Part shown: piece by piece, positions 7,668-17,700 of the stretch | Position numbering within the stretch: position 1 is the first letter of the stretch | Layout: every line of letters starts with the position of its first letter | DNA from: a candidate division KSB1 bacterium | Lineage (GTDB): Bacteria; Zhuqueibacterota; JdFR-76; DREG01 | Direction of reading: 5' to 3' | Assembly: GCA_022566355.1 (NCBI GenBank) | Contig: JADFJB010000069.1 | Span: 1 to 24,137, forward strand | DNA length: 24,137 nt | The notes under the pieces: model-generated | What the model was told of the DNA's origin: nothing | Databases searched by the model: none | Seen by the model: only the letters and a program-made list of their open reading frames with translations | Made by a program: the position numbers and the translations under genes

Positions 7668-7686
7668 TTAGAATAACACTCCTTAA

Positions 7687-9072
7687 TTAGAAAACCTGTG
7701 GCCAGGGTGGTACAGCTAACTGATTTGATTGCCCCGACCGTACCGCAAGCAAAGGAATGTCAGTCAGCTTAATTGAATTTAATTTTTTCATATTAATTGA
7801 AACCGGAATTTGTGTTTTTAATTTTTGTAGTTTTTCGGAAAAAACAATGTCTTCTGAAGATTGAGCTTTCATATCCAAACTGTTTATCATGCCATTATAC
7901 AAAAAATAGTCACGCCAAATTCGAAGCTCGTCTCGAACTTCTTTGCGCTTATGCAAACCCCGGCGAACTCCCTCTCGCGCCAACAATTCATCCCTGATTA
8001 TTTCAAGTAGAATGTTGCTAAAAGTCACTTTTACATCGGTGATGGAACGTTTATCCATCGGGTTCGGACGATTAGACAATTTCTGAACAACATCGCCAAT
8101 TGTCATAACTCCATCCTTGAAGCTTGCAACAGCTTCATTCCAATTTTGACGGATTAATTCTGATTCACCCAGACTTGACATCAACTTTATTGGCGCTATT
8201 TCCGGCTGTTTTAATGAAATGTTTTTAACATTTTTTTCGATTTCGCGGACAAGCAGACCAAAGTTTCTACCTTCTATCTTTGCACCATTTCTCTTCATAA
8301 AATCATCCACGAATTTATCCGACTGTGCATCCGCCTTACGCATTCGAAGGATCTTGGTTATTTCACTCCGTTTTTGAAAAAACTGACTTTCTGTCCGGAG
8401 AGGATTTACGATAATATTGTCGATCTTCAGAACAAGGTACCCGCCATTTACTTCGAGGATTGACACTTCATTGGGTTTAAGTTTATAGATTGAATTCTCT
8501 AATTTTTCATTAACCTTGCCCCATGTAAGTTTAGCGATATGACTTTTTTCGTCGTAATCTTCACCCATTTTTTTGCGCAGCGCTGCATCGAAAGAACCAA
8601 CATCTTCAACCAGTTCGCGAAAACTAACTGCGTCTTTATGCGTCTCGGCGCTGAAATGCTTTATCACGATGGTTTTTTGCAAACGATCAAATGCCTTGTG
8701 AATTTCCTCCTCCTCAATATTAACGAGGTTCATAACTGCATCGGCGTACAATTCACGCAGAACCGCCTGAGATTCAATAATACTAATTTTCCTTTTGAAT
8801 TCACCATCCAGGTTTAATCCGGATTGAATAGCCTCGATAGCAAACAGCTTCTCACCTATCAGCATCTCTAAAAGCGCGCGATTGCCGGAATACCCATTCA
8901 CACTGAATATTCTTATCCGTGGCGTCAACTCGGCGCGCTTGATGAAATCATCGACTGTGATAATCTTGTCATCAACTTTAGCAAGAACATTTTCTTCCAA
9001 TTCGATCTGGGCGCCACAGCCAAAACTCCCTAAAAGAATGAATAAATAGAAAATAAATTGCCTGATTATCAA
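7687..9072 (-). CDS. SurA/PpiC-like periplasmic foldase, probable lipoprotein
   Basis: The 461-residue protein has an N-terminal hydrophobic segment ending LLGSFGC, a relaxed lipobox placing the anchor cysteine at about residue 19. A SurA_N-like helical region follows (VLAKVDDKIITVDDFIKRAE, LLEMLIGEKLFAIEA). A parvulin-like stretch runs about 120-220, with SFRELVEDVGSF and LEPS-like KLKPNEVSILEVNGGYLVLKI. A second helical part near the C-terminus holds RDELLAREGVRRGL. The role is probably folding of periplasmic or outer-membrane proteins; prolyl isomerase activity is not certain because the parvulin core is divergent. It starts with TTG one base after the stop of the upstream helical-core gene and lies 19 bases before the GH130 gene. 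It may be a dedicated chaperone for the secreted proteins of this locus. Confidence 0.8.
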   Translation of the reverse strand: MIIRQFIFYLFILLGSFGCGAQIELEENVLAKVDDKIITVDDFIKRAELTPRIRIFSVNGYSGNRALLEMLIGEKLFAIEAIQSGLNLDGEFKRKISIIESQAVLRELYADAVMNLVNIEEEEIHKAFDRLQKTIVIKHFSAETHKDAVSFRELVEDVGSFDAALRKKMGEDYDEKSHIAKLTWGKVNEKLENSIYKLKPNEVSILEVNGGYLVLKIDNIIVNPLRTESQFFQKRSEITKILRMRKADAQSDKFVDDFMKRNGAKIEGRNFGLLVREIEKNVKNISLKQPEIAPIKLMSSLGESELIRQNWNEAVASFKDGVMTIGDVVQKLSNRPNPMDKRSITDVKVTFSNILLEIIRDELLAREGVRRGLHKRKEVRDELRIWRDYFLYNGMINSLDMKAQSSEDIVFSEKLQKLKTQIPVSINMKKLNSIKLTDIPLLAVRSGQSNQLAVPPWPQVF

Positions 9073-9073
9073 T

Positions 9074-10381
9074 TTAATTATCTCGTAGATCTAAATATCC
9101 CTTCAGTTTTTTGAATGCAATTGGATTGTTTTCCACTTCAAGAATTGAATATAAGGCCTCAATGGTGGATTCCGCGCCGGCATTGCGATTAATTTCTTTA
9201 CTGGAAAGGATTCCATCAAAACATCGTCCGGTTTTTGGATCATACATTTCAGCTTGTGCAGGATTGGCGCCAAAAAACCATGTCGACAATTCACCAGCTA
9301 ATTCGGCATACTCTTCCTTACCGGTAATTTCAAACAGTCTCAGAGAACCTACGATCATAGGCCGTAGTGCATAGGCAATTTGGGAAAAGGAATCCACCCT
9401 GACAGCATGCAAACTGTCAGTCCTGCTCAGTTCGATTTCACGCGGCCAGCCTTGAGATATCCAATAAGGATAAAAATACTGCGCTTCAAGTTCAGCGGCA
9501 TTTAAAAAATCATGATTCTGAATTACCCTGGATATTTCCGCCAAAGCCTGTGTCTGACTGTTACCCCAGCCATGCCATATATTTTTCCACGATAAAAATG
9601 CCCCGTAAAGATATTCTTCCGGATTGCTCAGTTGCATAGCAATCATACCACTGGCAAATCGTTCCAAATATTTTATTGCACGCTCGTCATTTGAAGCCCT
9701 GGCATAACTGGCCAAACCCAGCGCAAGTTCTGTAGTTGCATCCGAGGCCGAGTTATAAAGCAGCCATTGGGGGACTAAAAAACCACCGACGGTATCAATA
9801 TTTGCATTATTCGTCAAAAGCGTGTCGATGTGTGAAAAGGTCATCTGAATATGTTTCCCTAATAGAGTCGCATATTCTGGTTCCTGCTGAATAAAAACTC
9901 GATATCCTTCTCCCATCGCCAAAATTGCTCGACCTGCCCACCAGCCGAGACTTTTGAAACTGGTTTTTCCTTTTTGATTTATCGAATAATCTGAATAAAT
10001 AAAATTATAGAATTGACCATCATCATCTTGCATAAATCGACAAAAGTCAATCAATTTTCTGCCCCGTTGCAAACTAGTCGTATCACCGGTAAATTCAAAA
10101 TGCCGTAAATAAACGACCGCTGCTCGCGCTGCATCATCCACGCAAGCGATCCCCTCATCCCCGGCATCAACCCAACCATAATCCGGGTATTCGGAATAGA
10201 TGTGTACAATTGCTATCTCATGCCCATCAATTGTAATTTCTTCATAAAGACGATTTAGATGAGCAAGATTACTCAAGGAAACAATTGATTTATTAGGATT
10301 GCTACAACTCAAATAAAGGATGGAGCAGGCTACATAAATAAGCACTTGACCATAATTCACTCTCTCTTTATTAAAAACCAT
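9074..10381 (-). CDS. Cell-envelope (alpha/alpha) helical-barrel protein, candidate glycoside-active enzyme
   Basis: The 435-residue protein has an N-terminal hydrophobic segment with Cys19 and Cys26 as possible lipid-anchor sites (neither lipobox is canonical). The rest is a helical, toroid-like domain of the kind seen in six-hairpin glycosidases and lyases: DEGIACVDDAARAAVVYLRH (75-94), DDDGQFYNFIY, WWAGRAILAMGEGY, IWHGWGNSQTQALAE and NAGAESTIEALYSIL, with repeated aromatic-rich helices. I do not recognise a named family. A close paralogue is the core of the 1007-residue protein upstream: 37 of 58 residues are identical over the segment starting NLAHL/NFAHL. Conserved acids (Asp74, Glu76, Asp82, Asp83) are candidate catalytic residues by inference. 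Its AAGGAG lies in the last codons of the permease remnant. Position next to GH130 and GH2 genes suggests a mannoside-related periplasmic function. Confidence 0.75.
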   Translation of the reverse strand: MVFNKERVNYGQVLIYVACSILYLSCSNPNKSIVSLSNLAHLNRLYEEITIDGHEIAIVHIYSEYPDYGWVDAGDEGIACVDDAARAAVVYLRHFEFTGDTTSLQRGRKLIDFCRFMQDDDGQFYNFIYSDYSINQKGKTSFKSLGWWAGRAILAMGEGYRVFIQQEPEYATLLGKHIQMTFSHIDTLLTNNANIDTVGGFLVPQWLLYNSASDATTELALGLASYARASNDERAIKYLERFASGMIAMQLSNPEEYLYGAFLSWKNIWHGWGNSQTQALAEISRVIQNHDFLNAAELEAQYFYPYWISQGWPREIELSRTDSLHAVRVDSFSQIAYALRPMIVGSLRLFEITGKEEYAELAGELSTWFFGANPAQAEMYDPKTGRCFDGILSSKEINRNAGAESTIEALYSILEVENNPIAFKKLKGYLDLRDN

Positions 10382-10385
10382 AAAC

Positions 10386-10466
10386 TCACTCCTTTATCCC
10401 GGTTGCAGCCATACTCCGAATAAAATATTTTTGAAAAAATACATAGGTAATGATTTTTTTTAACAT
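10386..10466 (-). pseudogene. Remnant: C-terminal tail of an ABC sugar permease (MalG/CUT1 type)
   Basis: In the 91-base gap between the two helical-core genes, the minus strand encodes LKKIIT followed by YVFFQKYFIRSMAATGIKE and a TGA (10386-10388). The pattern of a hydrophobic stretch, FQKYF, two small residues and G-[ILV]-K-[GE] at the very end is the hallmark of MalG-type inner-membrane sugar permeases. The remaining 250 or so residues are absent: the frame ends at the TAG that closes the 1007-residue gene (10473-10475). The last codons AAG GAG serve as the ribosome binding site for the next gene, as expected of a former permease-enzyme operon. I read it as a deletion or replacement scar; a coincidental 26-codon reading frame is less likely. 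Confidence 0.72.
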
Positions 10467-10472
10467 ATGATC

Positions 10473-13400
10473 CTATTTGAGATAAATGATTTTCTGGCTG
10501 AAACGTTGTGATTTTGTCTTTAATAAACTAAAATAGATACCACTTGGATACCGACTTGCTTCCCATGCAACCTTATGGTAACCTGCGGCGACTTTTTGAT
10601 TAATCAATGTCTCTACTTCATTGCCGAGAAGATTATATATTTTAAAAGTTATATAACTATCTTTTCCCAACTCAAAAGAAAAAGTGGTTTGTTCATTAAA
10701 TGGATTAGGATAATTTCTCCATAAAACAGTGGATATTGACTTTCGATCTCTAGCATCTTCGTCAATACCAACTGTAAATGGAAAAAACCTGGTAATCGAA
10801 AGGGTATCTCCGGTTGGATTGGCAAATACTTTTCGTTGATCCACAGGTTGTAGCAGAAAAAAATCAACTTTTGCGCTCTTATCTATATTGGCGCCTGAGA
10901 AGGAAACTTCCATTGTGTGAGCGCCTGGACCAAGATATATTGGAGAACCGACTCGATCAACCCATAAAAATTGGCTGGTTGCGCCACCCTGCAGAGACGA
11001 TAAAACCTGGCCATTCTCGAAGGAAACATCAATTGCAACTTCGTTAGCTCCACCTGTTTGATGTACAAATTGAACATAAAGCTGGTATTCTCCCGACCAA
11101 TTGAATGGATCGGGTACGAAAAATTCATATCTAACTCGATCACGAAAAGTTAATTGTAAATAACGATTATTGCTGAATTGCGCATTTCCAAGATTTCGGG
11201 CTGATATTGTTTGCGGCGGACCCGTTACAATCCCGGAATAGCTTTCAGCTTCCATGAGTAAATAGCGGTTATCCGCAACGCTCGAATAGGATAAAAACGG
11301 CATTGAAGCCGGACTATAATAAACATCCTGTAAAGCGATCAAGCACTCTACTACAGACTCGGCCCCACTGTTCAAGTTGACTCCATTTTCTTCGAGTCCG
11401 TCGAAGCTTCGTCCTGATGTAGAATCATACATAGCAAATGATTGGGGGTTGTTCCCAGTCCACCAGGCAGCAAATAACCCGGCGTACCTGGCATATTTTT
11501 CTTCCCCAGTCGCTCGAAATATCTCCATCAATCCACCGACGATGGGACTGATGTCATAGTTAATCTGTGGATAGAAGATGGGTCCAGGGCGCAATTCGTG
11601 AATTTGTTGCGAGGTGAGAATGTGAAGATAAAAATTATCGGCCTCATTTTTTGCCGATTGAATCCAATCTTCGCGGTTCATGATTCTTCCGGCAAGCGCC
11701 AGCGCCTGCGATTGACGACTACCCCAGCCATGCCAAAGATAAATATTCGGAACGAAGGACAAGTGCGCTCCGAACGGATATTCGAGAGCATCCCCGATCT
11801 GGAATAAAGCCATCCCATCGCAAAGCCTTGTTAAAAGTTCCCCAGCCCTTGGATCTTGTGAAATTTCATAGTAGTATGCAAGCCCCAAAACCGCTTCTGA
11901 AGATTGATCCGCTCCATTATTTAGAAGCCAGGACGCCGCCGGAATTTGAAAACCATGTATTGTATCATAGTTATAAGCATTCCAGGTATAAGAATCTGCT
12001 TTTTTAATTGCTTTTCTAATGCGGGTTTCCAGCTCAGTTCGCAAATCGAATTCTACATTTAATTTCGCTAAAGTATTATAGGCAAATCCCATTGCCCATA
12101 AAGCTCGACTTGCCCAGAAATTGAAACTATTGTTGTTACTCGTGCCGCCATTCTTGTTGATCGAAAAATCTGGCCAGATAAAATTATAGAAACCGCCATC
12201 CGCATCCTGCATTCTGAACAAGAAATTTAGAAGAAGGGTCGCTTTGTTCAAACTACTTTGGCTTTCCGATTCTTGAAAATGCATCAAATAAGCCACAACA
12301 GCGCGGGCGGCGTCATCCACAGCAGCGATGCCCTCATCCGAGTCACCGAGCCACGTATAATCAGGGAAACTGGAATAGATATGAACGATTGCCATTGAAT
12401 CACCGTCAACCTGGATCGTTTCAGTCAAAAAATCCAGATGTGCAAAATTGATGAATCCCCCTTTCAAGCCGGAGCCAGTTAGAATATTTGACAATAACAC
12501 CGGGTTTTCACCCTGAATTCCATCGGGATCCTGAAATGTAACTTGTATATCATAAGCAGTATTTACTAATAGATTTTTAATGTCGGCAGCATAATACGTT
12601 CGATATTTTTCCATAGAATTTTCTTCAGACCAGTCTGATGAACCGACCTTTCTGTACGAAATTGTCGCAGTGCCATTTTGATTTTCATCTCCTAAAATCC
12701 ATGCAGTTACACGAAAGATGTTGGAGGAGTGAGTTTCCGATACACTACGAACAATAGTTTGGTCAGCGGCGCCGGCTTGAATAAACAATTGCGGCCGAAT
12801 GCCAGGTTCAGGGTTTTCGCTTGAAGCGAAATCCAGGATTCCCCATTCAGCTGAGATTTTCGTTTCCCTGACCACCATACCAAAATTGCTGTCGGGATGA
12901 TTGATCCAAAATTGACATAACTCCAAAATATTCCAATTATGCCAGGTTTTTGCATTATGAGTTGGTGTAAAAACGATGGAATCCTGCAACACAGCAGATC
13001 TGTCAATCGGTATTCCATCCGCTCCGGGGATGGCCCATGATTGATTATCCAACATTGCATATTGCCAGTTTGTTTCACCGGAAACCGCTGGGCGTCCATC
13101 CAGACCGCCGGGATCCAGCCCTGTTCCTTCTCCCCAGGGACGATTTAATTTATAGATTGCCAGGGTTTTATTACCTGTCTGTTGAGTTCGCCTGGCATAA
13201 AAATACAGAGATAAAAAAGCTGAGTCAATTTGGGTAGATGAATGTATAGAACTAAGATCAAATCGAATAAGGGTATGTTTGGCATCGGTCAAACCACCAT
13301 TGCCGGTAGCTTCAAGAAGGGGCTCGTTACCCGTATTCCAACCTGGTTTATCGGCAAATATATGTACGTCACTACAGCCCAAATAGCCGTTCAGACCATC

Positions 13401-13496
13401 TTGAAAAAGAAAAGCACTTTGACCATAAATCTGTGAATCAAAAGAAAGTAATAGAAGTAGGCAGGAGAAATATCCAGTTAGATAGCCAGGTCTCAT
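10473..13496 (-). CDS. Secreted multidomain T9SS cargo with helical-barrel core and carbohydrate-binding modules
   Basis: The 1007-residue protein has a signal peptide to about residue 26 (ending IYGQS). The domains in order are: a DNRLRE-type beta-sandwich (about 30-240, with IRFDLSSI and LSLYFYARR), a fibronectin-III-like strand domain (about 245-340), a helical-barrel domain (about 348-745, with DEGIAAVDDAAR at 387-398, IWPDFSIN, WHGWGSRQSQALALAG and NSGAESVVECLIAL), a CBM6/35-like module (about 760-905, MEAESYSG to VDFFLLQP), and a type A T9SS sorting domain (928-1007, NYPNPFN to KIIYLK). The protein is probably displayed on or released from the outer surface. The core is paralogous to the smaller envelope protein downstream. 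Substrate is unproven; the GH130/GH2 context points to mannosides. The ATG at 13494-13496 has no clear ribosome binding site. Confidence 0.82.
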   Translation of the reverse strand: MRPGYLTGYFSCLLLLLSFDSQIYGQSAFLFQDGLNGYLGCSDVHIFADKPGWNTGNEPLLEATGNGGLTDAKHTLIRFDLSSIHSSTQIDSAFLSLYFYARRTQQTGNKTLAIYKLNRPWGEGTGLDPGGLDGRPAVSGETNWQYAMLDNQSWAIPGADGIPIDRSAVLQDSIVFTPTHNAKTWHNWNILELCQFWINHPDSNFGMVVRETKISAEWGILDFASSENPEPGIRPQLFIQAGAADQTIVRSVSETHSSNIFRVTAWILGDENQNGTATISYRKVGSSDWSEENSMEKYRTYYAADIKNLLVNTAYDIQVTFQDPDGIQGENPVLLSNILTGSGLKGGFINFAHLDFLTETIQVDGDSMAIVHIYSSFPDYTWLGDSDEGIAAVDDAARAVVAYLMHFQESESQSSLNKATLLLNFLFRMQDADGGFYNFIWPDFSINKNGGTSNNNSFNFWASRALWAMGFAYNTLAKLNVEFDLRTELETRIRKAIKKADSYTWNAYNYDTIHGFQIPAASWLLNNGADQSSEAVLGLAYYYEISQDPRAGELLTRLCDGMALFQIGDALEYPFGAHLSFVPNIYLWHGWGSRQSQALALAGRIMNREDWIQSAKNEADNFYLHILTSQQIHELRPGPIFYPQINYDISPIVGGLMEIFRATGEEKYARYAGLFAAWWTGNNPQSFAMYDSTSGRSFDGLEENGVNLNSGAESVVECLIALQDVYYSPASMPFLSYSSVADNRYLLMEAESYSGIVTGPPQTISARNLGNAQFSNNRYLQLTFRDRVRYEFFVPDPFNWSGEYQLYVQFVHQTGGANEVAIDVSFENGQVLSSLQGGATSQFLWVDRVGSPIYLGPGAHTMEVSFSGANIDKSAKVDFFLLQPVDQRKVFANPTGDTLSITRFFPFTVGIDEDARDRKSISTVLWRNYPNPFNEQTTFSFELGKDSYITFKIYNLLGNEVETLINQKVAAGYHKVAWEASRYPSGIYFSLLKTKSQRFSQKIIYLK

Positions 13497-13533
13497 TACA
13501 AGTTTGCACGGAATTTTGATAATATTAATATCA

Positions 13534-14568
13534 TCAGAAACTTAAACCGAGAGAAAACACATGCACACTATCCAACCTTTCCATATTGCGAAATGCATAA
13601 TCGGCGCGAATTTCAGCATTCCGAAATAGCATTTTGGATTTTGTACCAATCCCGAATGACAATCCTCCTTCGGCTTCATCCAAAAATAATGACTGATATC
13701 CACCCCTGAGGAAAAAGAAATCCCGAAATCCGATTTCTGTTCCAATGTTCAAACTTTCATAATTGTCACTAGGGTGGAGTGCATCAATTGCAATTATCCA
13801 CTGGTAATCTCCTCGAGCCATCAAATTTGTAGATACCCCAAATTGAAATAAAATCGGTAAGTGCCAGGAATCCAATTCGATGTTTTGCGGAATTCGCTCA
13901 TTTGAGCCCAACTTCGATTCATCGATCCGGCCAAAGAGCCTGGTATCACGGCCGGAGAGTTGCATTTTAGTTCCAAAATTCGAAATAGACGCGCCTATGA
14001 TCATGCCTCCAAACAAATCAGTCCTGAAAGTGGTTCCCGCGTCCAGGGCAAATCCTGTAGCGCTTTCATGCCAGATATTTTGTTGAATAAATTTTGCCGT
14101 AAGACCAATCGAAAAACGATTTGTTAATTGTCTGGCGTAAGAAACAGCGGCGGCAATATCGCCGGCTTTAAAAAATTCACCCGTGCCATCTGGCATTTCC
14201 ACGGTTCTCACCGCCATATCATCCATGGTCAGGGCAGTGAAGCTAAATCCCAAACTGCCAAAATTTCCCATATTCACAACGATGCCCAAGAAATCGAAAT
14301 TGGTGCCTGCTATCCAACGCGTATGGAGCGCTACAACATCATTGCCAGCCAGCCTTGTAATTCCTGCAGGATTCCAATAGAGCGCAGTAGCATCATTCGC
14401 TATACTCACGTTAGCGCCGCCCATTGCAACACCCCGCGCCCCGATGGCAATCTCTAAGAATGTCGCAACAGAAGTTCCAGATTTTGAAACATCCGTAATG
14501 AAACCCTGTCCAAACAATGAGTTTGAAAAAAAGCAACAAATGCATAAAATCAATAATTGTCTATACAT
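13534..14568 (-). CDS. PorV/PorQ-family outer-membrane beta-barrel protein
   Basis: The 344-residue protein has a signal peptide to about residue 20 (SNSLFGQ). The N-terminal motif GARGVAMGGANVSIANDATA followed by LYWNPAGI is the diagnostic signature of PorV/PorQ (UPF0164-like) outer-membrane proteins. The remainder is alternating beta strands ending in an aromatic residue (GLSF), as barrel proteins do. In T9SS bacteria PorV shuttles cargo from the translocon to the attachment machinery. Many FCB lineages carry extra PorV-like copies beside particular secreted proteins. Here it lies 37 bases upstream of a T9SS cargo gene and downstream of the 1087-residue protein, so it may be a dedicated partner. 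AGGA precedes the ATG by five bases. Confidence 0.87.
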   Translation of the reverse strand: MYRQLLILCICCFFSNSLFGQGFITDVSKSGTSVATFLEIAIGARGVAMGGANVSIANDATALYWNPAGITRLAGNDVVALHTRWIAGTNFDFLGIVVNMGNFGSLGFSFTALTMDDMAVRTVEMPDGTGEFFKAGDIAAAVSYARQLTNRFSIGLTAKFIQQNIWHESATGFALDAGTTFRTDLFGGMIIGASISNFGTKMQLSGRDTRLFGRIDESKLGSNERIPQNIELDSWHLPILFQFGVSTNLMARGDYQWIIAIDALHPSDNYESLNIGTEIGFRDFFFLRGGYQSLFLDEAEGGLSFGIGTKSKMLFRNAEIRADYAFRNMERLDSVHVFSLGLSF

Positions 14569-14606
14569 ATTTTCCTTTTAGAACCTTCTAAAAAATAACT
14601 TTCTGC

Positions 14607-14708
14607 TGTCATTTCGAGGAGTTTACGACGAGAAATCTTATGATCACATTCCGAATATGATTTGTTCGAAGACAAGATTTCTCCTCGCTTCGCATCGTCG
14701 AAATGACA
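14607..14708. repeat. 102-bp dispersed palindromic repeat with 11-bp perfect inverted ends
   Basis: The ends are TGTCATTTCGA (14607-14617) and TCGAAATGACA (14698-14708). Inside, AGAAATCTT and AAGATTTCT face each other around a central TGATCACATTCCGAATATGA segment. This layout (TGTCATTTCGA with AGAAATCT) matches a type of intergenic repeat common in FCB-group genomes. TTCTG occurs next to both ends (14601-14605, one base off the left end, and 14709-14713), a weak hint of a target duplication. It fills most of the 179-base gap between two genes of the run and could fold in the mRNA. Confidence 0.75.
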
Positions 14709-14747
14709 TTCTGTTTATTTATCAGAAGTTTCCTTATAATTATGCAG

Positions 14748-17700
14748 CTATTTTATAATTGCAAACTTGCCAATTTTAGAACCGATTTTCGGAGCGTCCA
14801 CATGGAAAACATAGACGCCGTAAGCTATATCCATACCATCTTTCGAGACCAGGTTCCAGGCTTCCTGTCCATTGCTAAATGCACTTTTATGCTCCAACGT
14901 TTGCACCAGGCGCCCTGCCATCGTATAAATCCGAATAATGCATTCATTCGGTAAATTAATAAAGTAAATTCGCCTTACTCCACGCCCGATACTTGCAGTT
15001 TGGGGTTCCCAGGATGCAGCTCCAACATAAGGATTGGGTACCACAGCAATGTCATTTAATTCTGATTTTGCAACTTCCTGATCGAATGAAGGCGCTTTTG
15101 TAGAAAATTCAAAATACTCTCCTGAGCGAAAAGGTTTTTTGATAACTACTCTAAAAACATCACCAGGTTGTGGAGTTCTTTGTTCTGTCTGGGTTATGGT
15201 TGTGTCCTCGATGAAAGTGACAGACCATCCAACTCTTAAATTTGAAAAAGAAGTTGCGGGTTCTCCTAATGCATTCCCGGAAACGAAAAAAATCGCATCC
15301 GGAGCATTGAATAATTCATCAGAGTTGACGTCTCTGAAGATGAACTGGAAATTGTCGATGCCCTCGGTGGTATTTCGGACAACTATATTTGAAGCCTGTG
15401 GCTTGCTAAATCCTGTTGCAGGAAACGACATATCCCCTTCCCCGGCTTCCAAAAATGTTATTTCAAAATCTGCCGGATATGGCACTCGCTTTGAATTATA
15501 CGCCGGTGCAAATCGTGAATCAAATCCAACCCGGACGATATAATTACTATCCCCATTTTTCCAACCGGTCTCATCATTATCAATTACGACATTTGCGTCA
15601 TTATCAATGTCGATGGCAAATCCATGCAGCACCGGTGTTTGTTCTTCCTCAGAAATAAGTGATGTCAAATTAATAAGCGTATCACCTGATGTGAAATCGA
15701 TTAAACGATAAGACGGATTTGCATCATTTTGAAAAACAGCAGAGTTTTGAAACTCTAAGAAATAGGTGTGCATATCTTTTAGAGAATCAGGATCAAGCAC
15801 ATGCAAAGAGATTTGTCCTGTCCCGGGTCCTATATGTGATAGAAGGTTGATTTCCGGGGCTATATAACCTGCTGCTGGAGCATGTGGGGTGACTACCGCA
15901 GTATTGATATCAGTTTCAAGATGACCGGAAATGTCGACTTTTATGATGCTCGTCGTTTCAGAAGGCGGAATTCCTAAAAATTCACCCTCTATTGTCGTCG
16001 TTGTAAATCCCTGGTCGTACGCAACGACAGCGTAATAATAGGTTTGACCATTCTGGACTGTAGTATCAATATAGGAATGCCGTAAACCTGAATCATTACC
16101 CAGGTTGAACAATGCTCCATTCACATCAATAGGGTGAAGGCCCTTTACGCCGTCTACCAAGTCGAATTGTGCAAGAGGTTTGCGAAAGGTTGGTTTGCCA
16201 AAAGCATCGGTTATCAATTTACTTTCCAAGAAATTAGGTTCAGTACTTCGGTAGATACGGTATCCTTCAAAATTGAATTTCTGATAAAAAGCGTCAAAAG
16301 TGAATTCTGCCCGATCATCCCAATAGAGTGTCACTCGTTTATCCCCGGCGACAACTTTAATAATAGGTTTCTCCGGCGGTTTTGCAAAACGATAGTTCGC
16401 ATTGTAGATTTGTTGTACTGTCCTTTTCCTGCGAAATATATCGTCCCTATCTATGCCAAATATAAGCGCCATTGAGAACCGTTCGGTCTCTCCTACCTCC
16501 TGATTCTCTCCTGTAAGAGCACTGTAGGTGTCTCTGCCAAAAAGGTGGAATAAATAGCTAGAAAAAAAATTAGCGAGATTTACACCAACAAGAGATTGCC
16601 CGTGTGGTGCCGGCAATGCAGAAAGAGCGCCCCAGTTTTCTTCATCGTTATCCAGATCATACGGCGTATGAACCGGAAATATCAAAAATCCCGTGAGACC
16701 AAGCTGATCCGATTCATCCTTATCCAGTATACCAAAATTGGGCTCACCCTGGTCTGGTTTGCCGTTGGCTTCAGTACCATCTGGATCAGGATCAGTATAT
16801 TCTTCATCAAATACTCCAATACCGTCCGTTCCGACATCATCGTTGAGAGGTTCCCCTTTATCCCATACACCGTTCTCGTTCACATCGAGAAATGTCCGCC
16901 AATTGGCATTTTCATCAGCATCCCAATGAGGTCTCCAGGAATATCCGTAAAACTGTCGAAAATTTGTGGTGTCCTGGAATACATTTGTTAAAAAGGGATC
17001 GTCGAGAGGACTTTCAATAAAATTTTTGGCGTCATTATCTCGACGTTCATCGGTCAATCCATCCATATCATTGTCTTTAGAATCATCCGATATTCCCGGA
17101 CTTTCCAGAAACGCATAAGCCGCCAACCCGACCGGACGCCAACTTCCAGGACTGCCAAAGGGTACAGTAGACCATGCATATGAAATATCCAGAATGTCAT
17201 CATAATCTCCAGCATTATTTGACGAGTTATCATGTCCACCTATTCCCCAATCGATGTATTGTGCAAAGAGCGTTTTTTCGTAATCCGTATTACTTATATT
17301 AGTGATCTCGTACAGCCAAAAAATTACATCCTCTGCAAGAACCTGTGACCATTGAAAGCCACGCACACGCACTTGCATCCCTAATCCACCGCGAGTCGTA
17401 TCTTGAGAATCAGGATAAAAATTATTCTTAAGGATATACTCGCGATCTTCATTATCATCAAAGACGAAGTAGGTTTCCACATCTGCATTCTGCACACCTT
17501 TACCGAAAAATCCATTCCAGACGCCATCCCAATCGCTTGGGCGGTCAGGCCAATGGGTTGGCCATGTTTGCGGCCGGTTACTTTGAGCTGGATTCGATTG
17601 GAAAGGATTTGCATAACCAGGCAAAGGCCACCAGCCATAGGTTACACCAGCTGAAGGATCATGCCGTGTAAATTCATAATAGTTGGTTTCCAATGGATGA

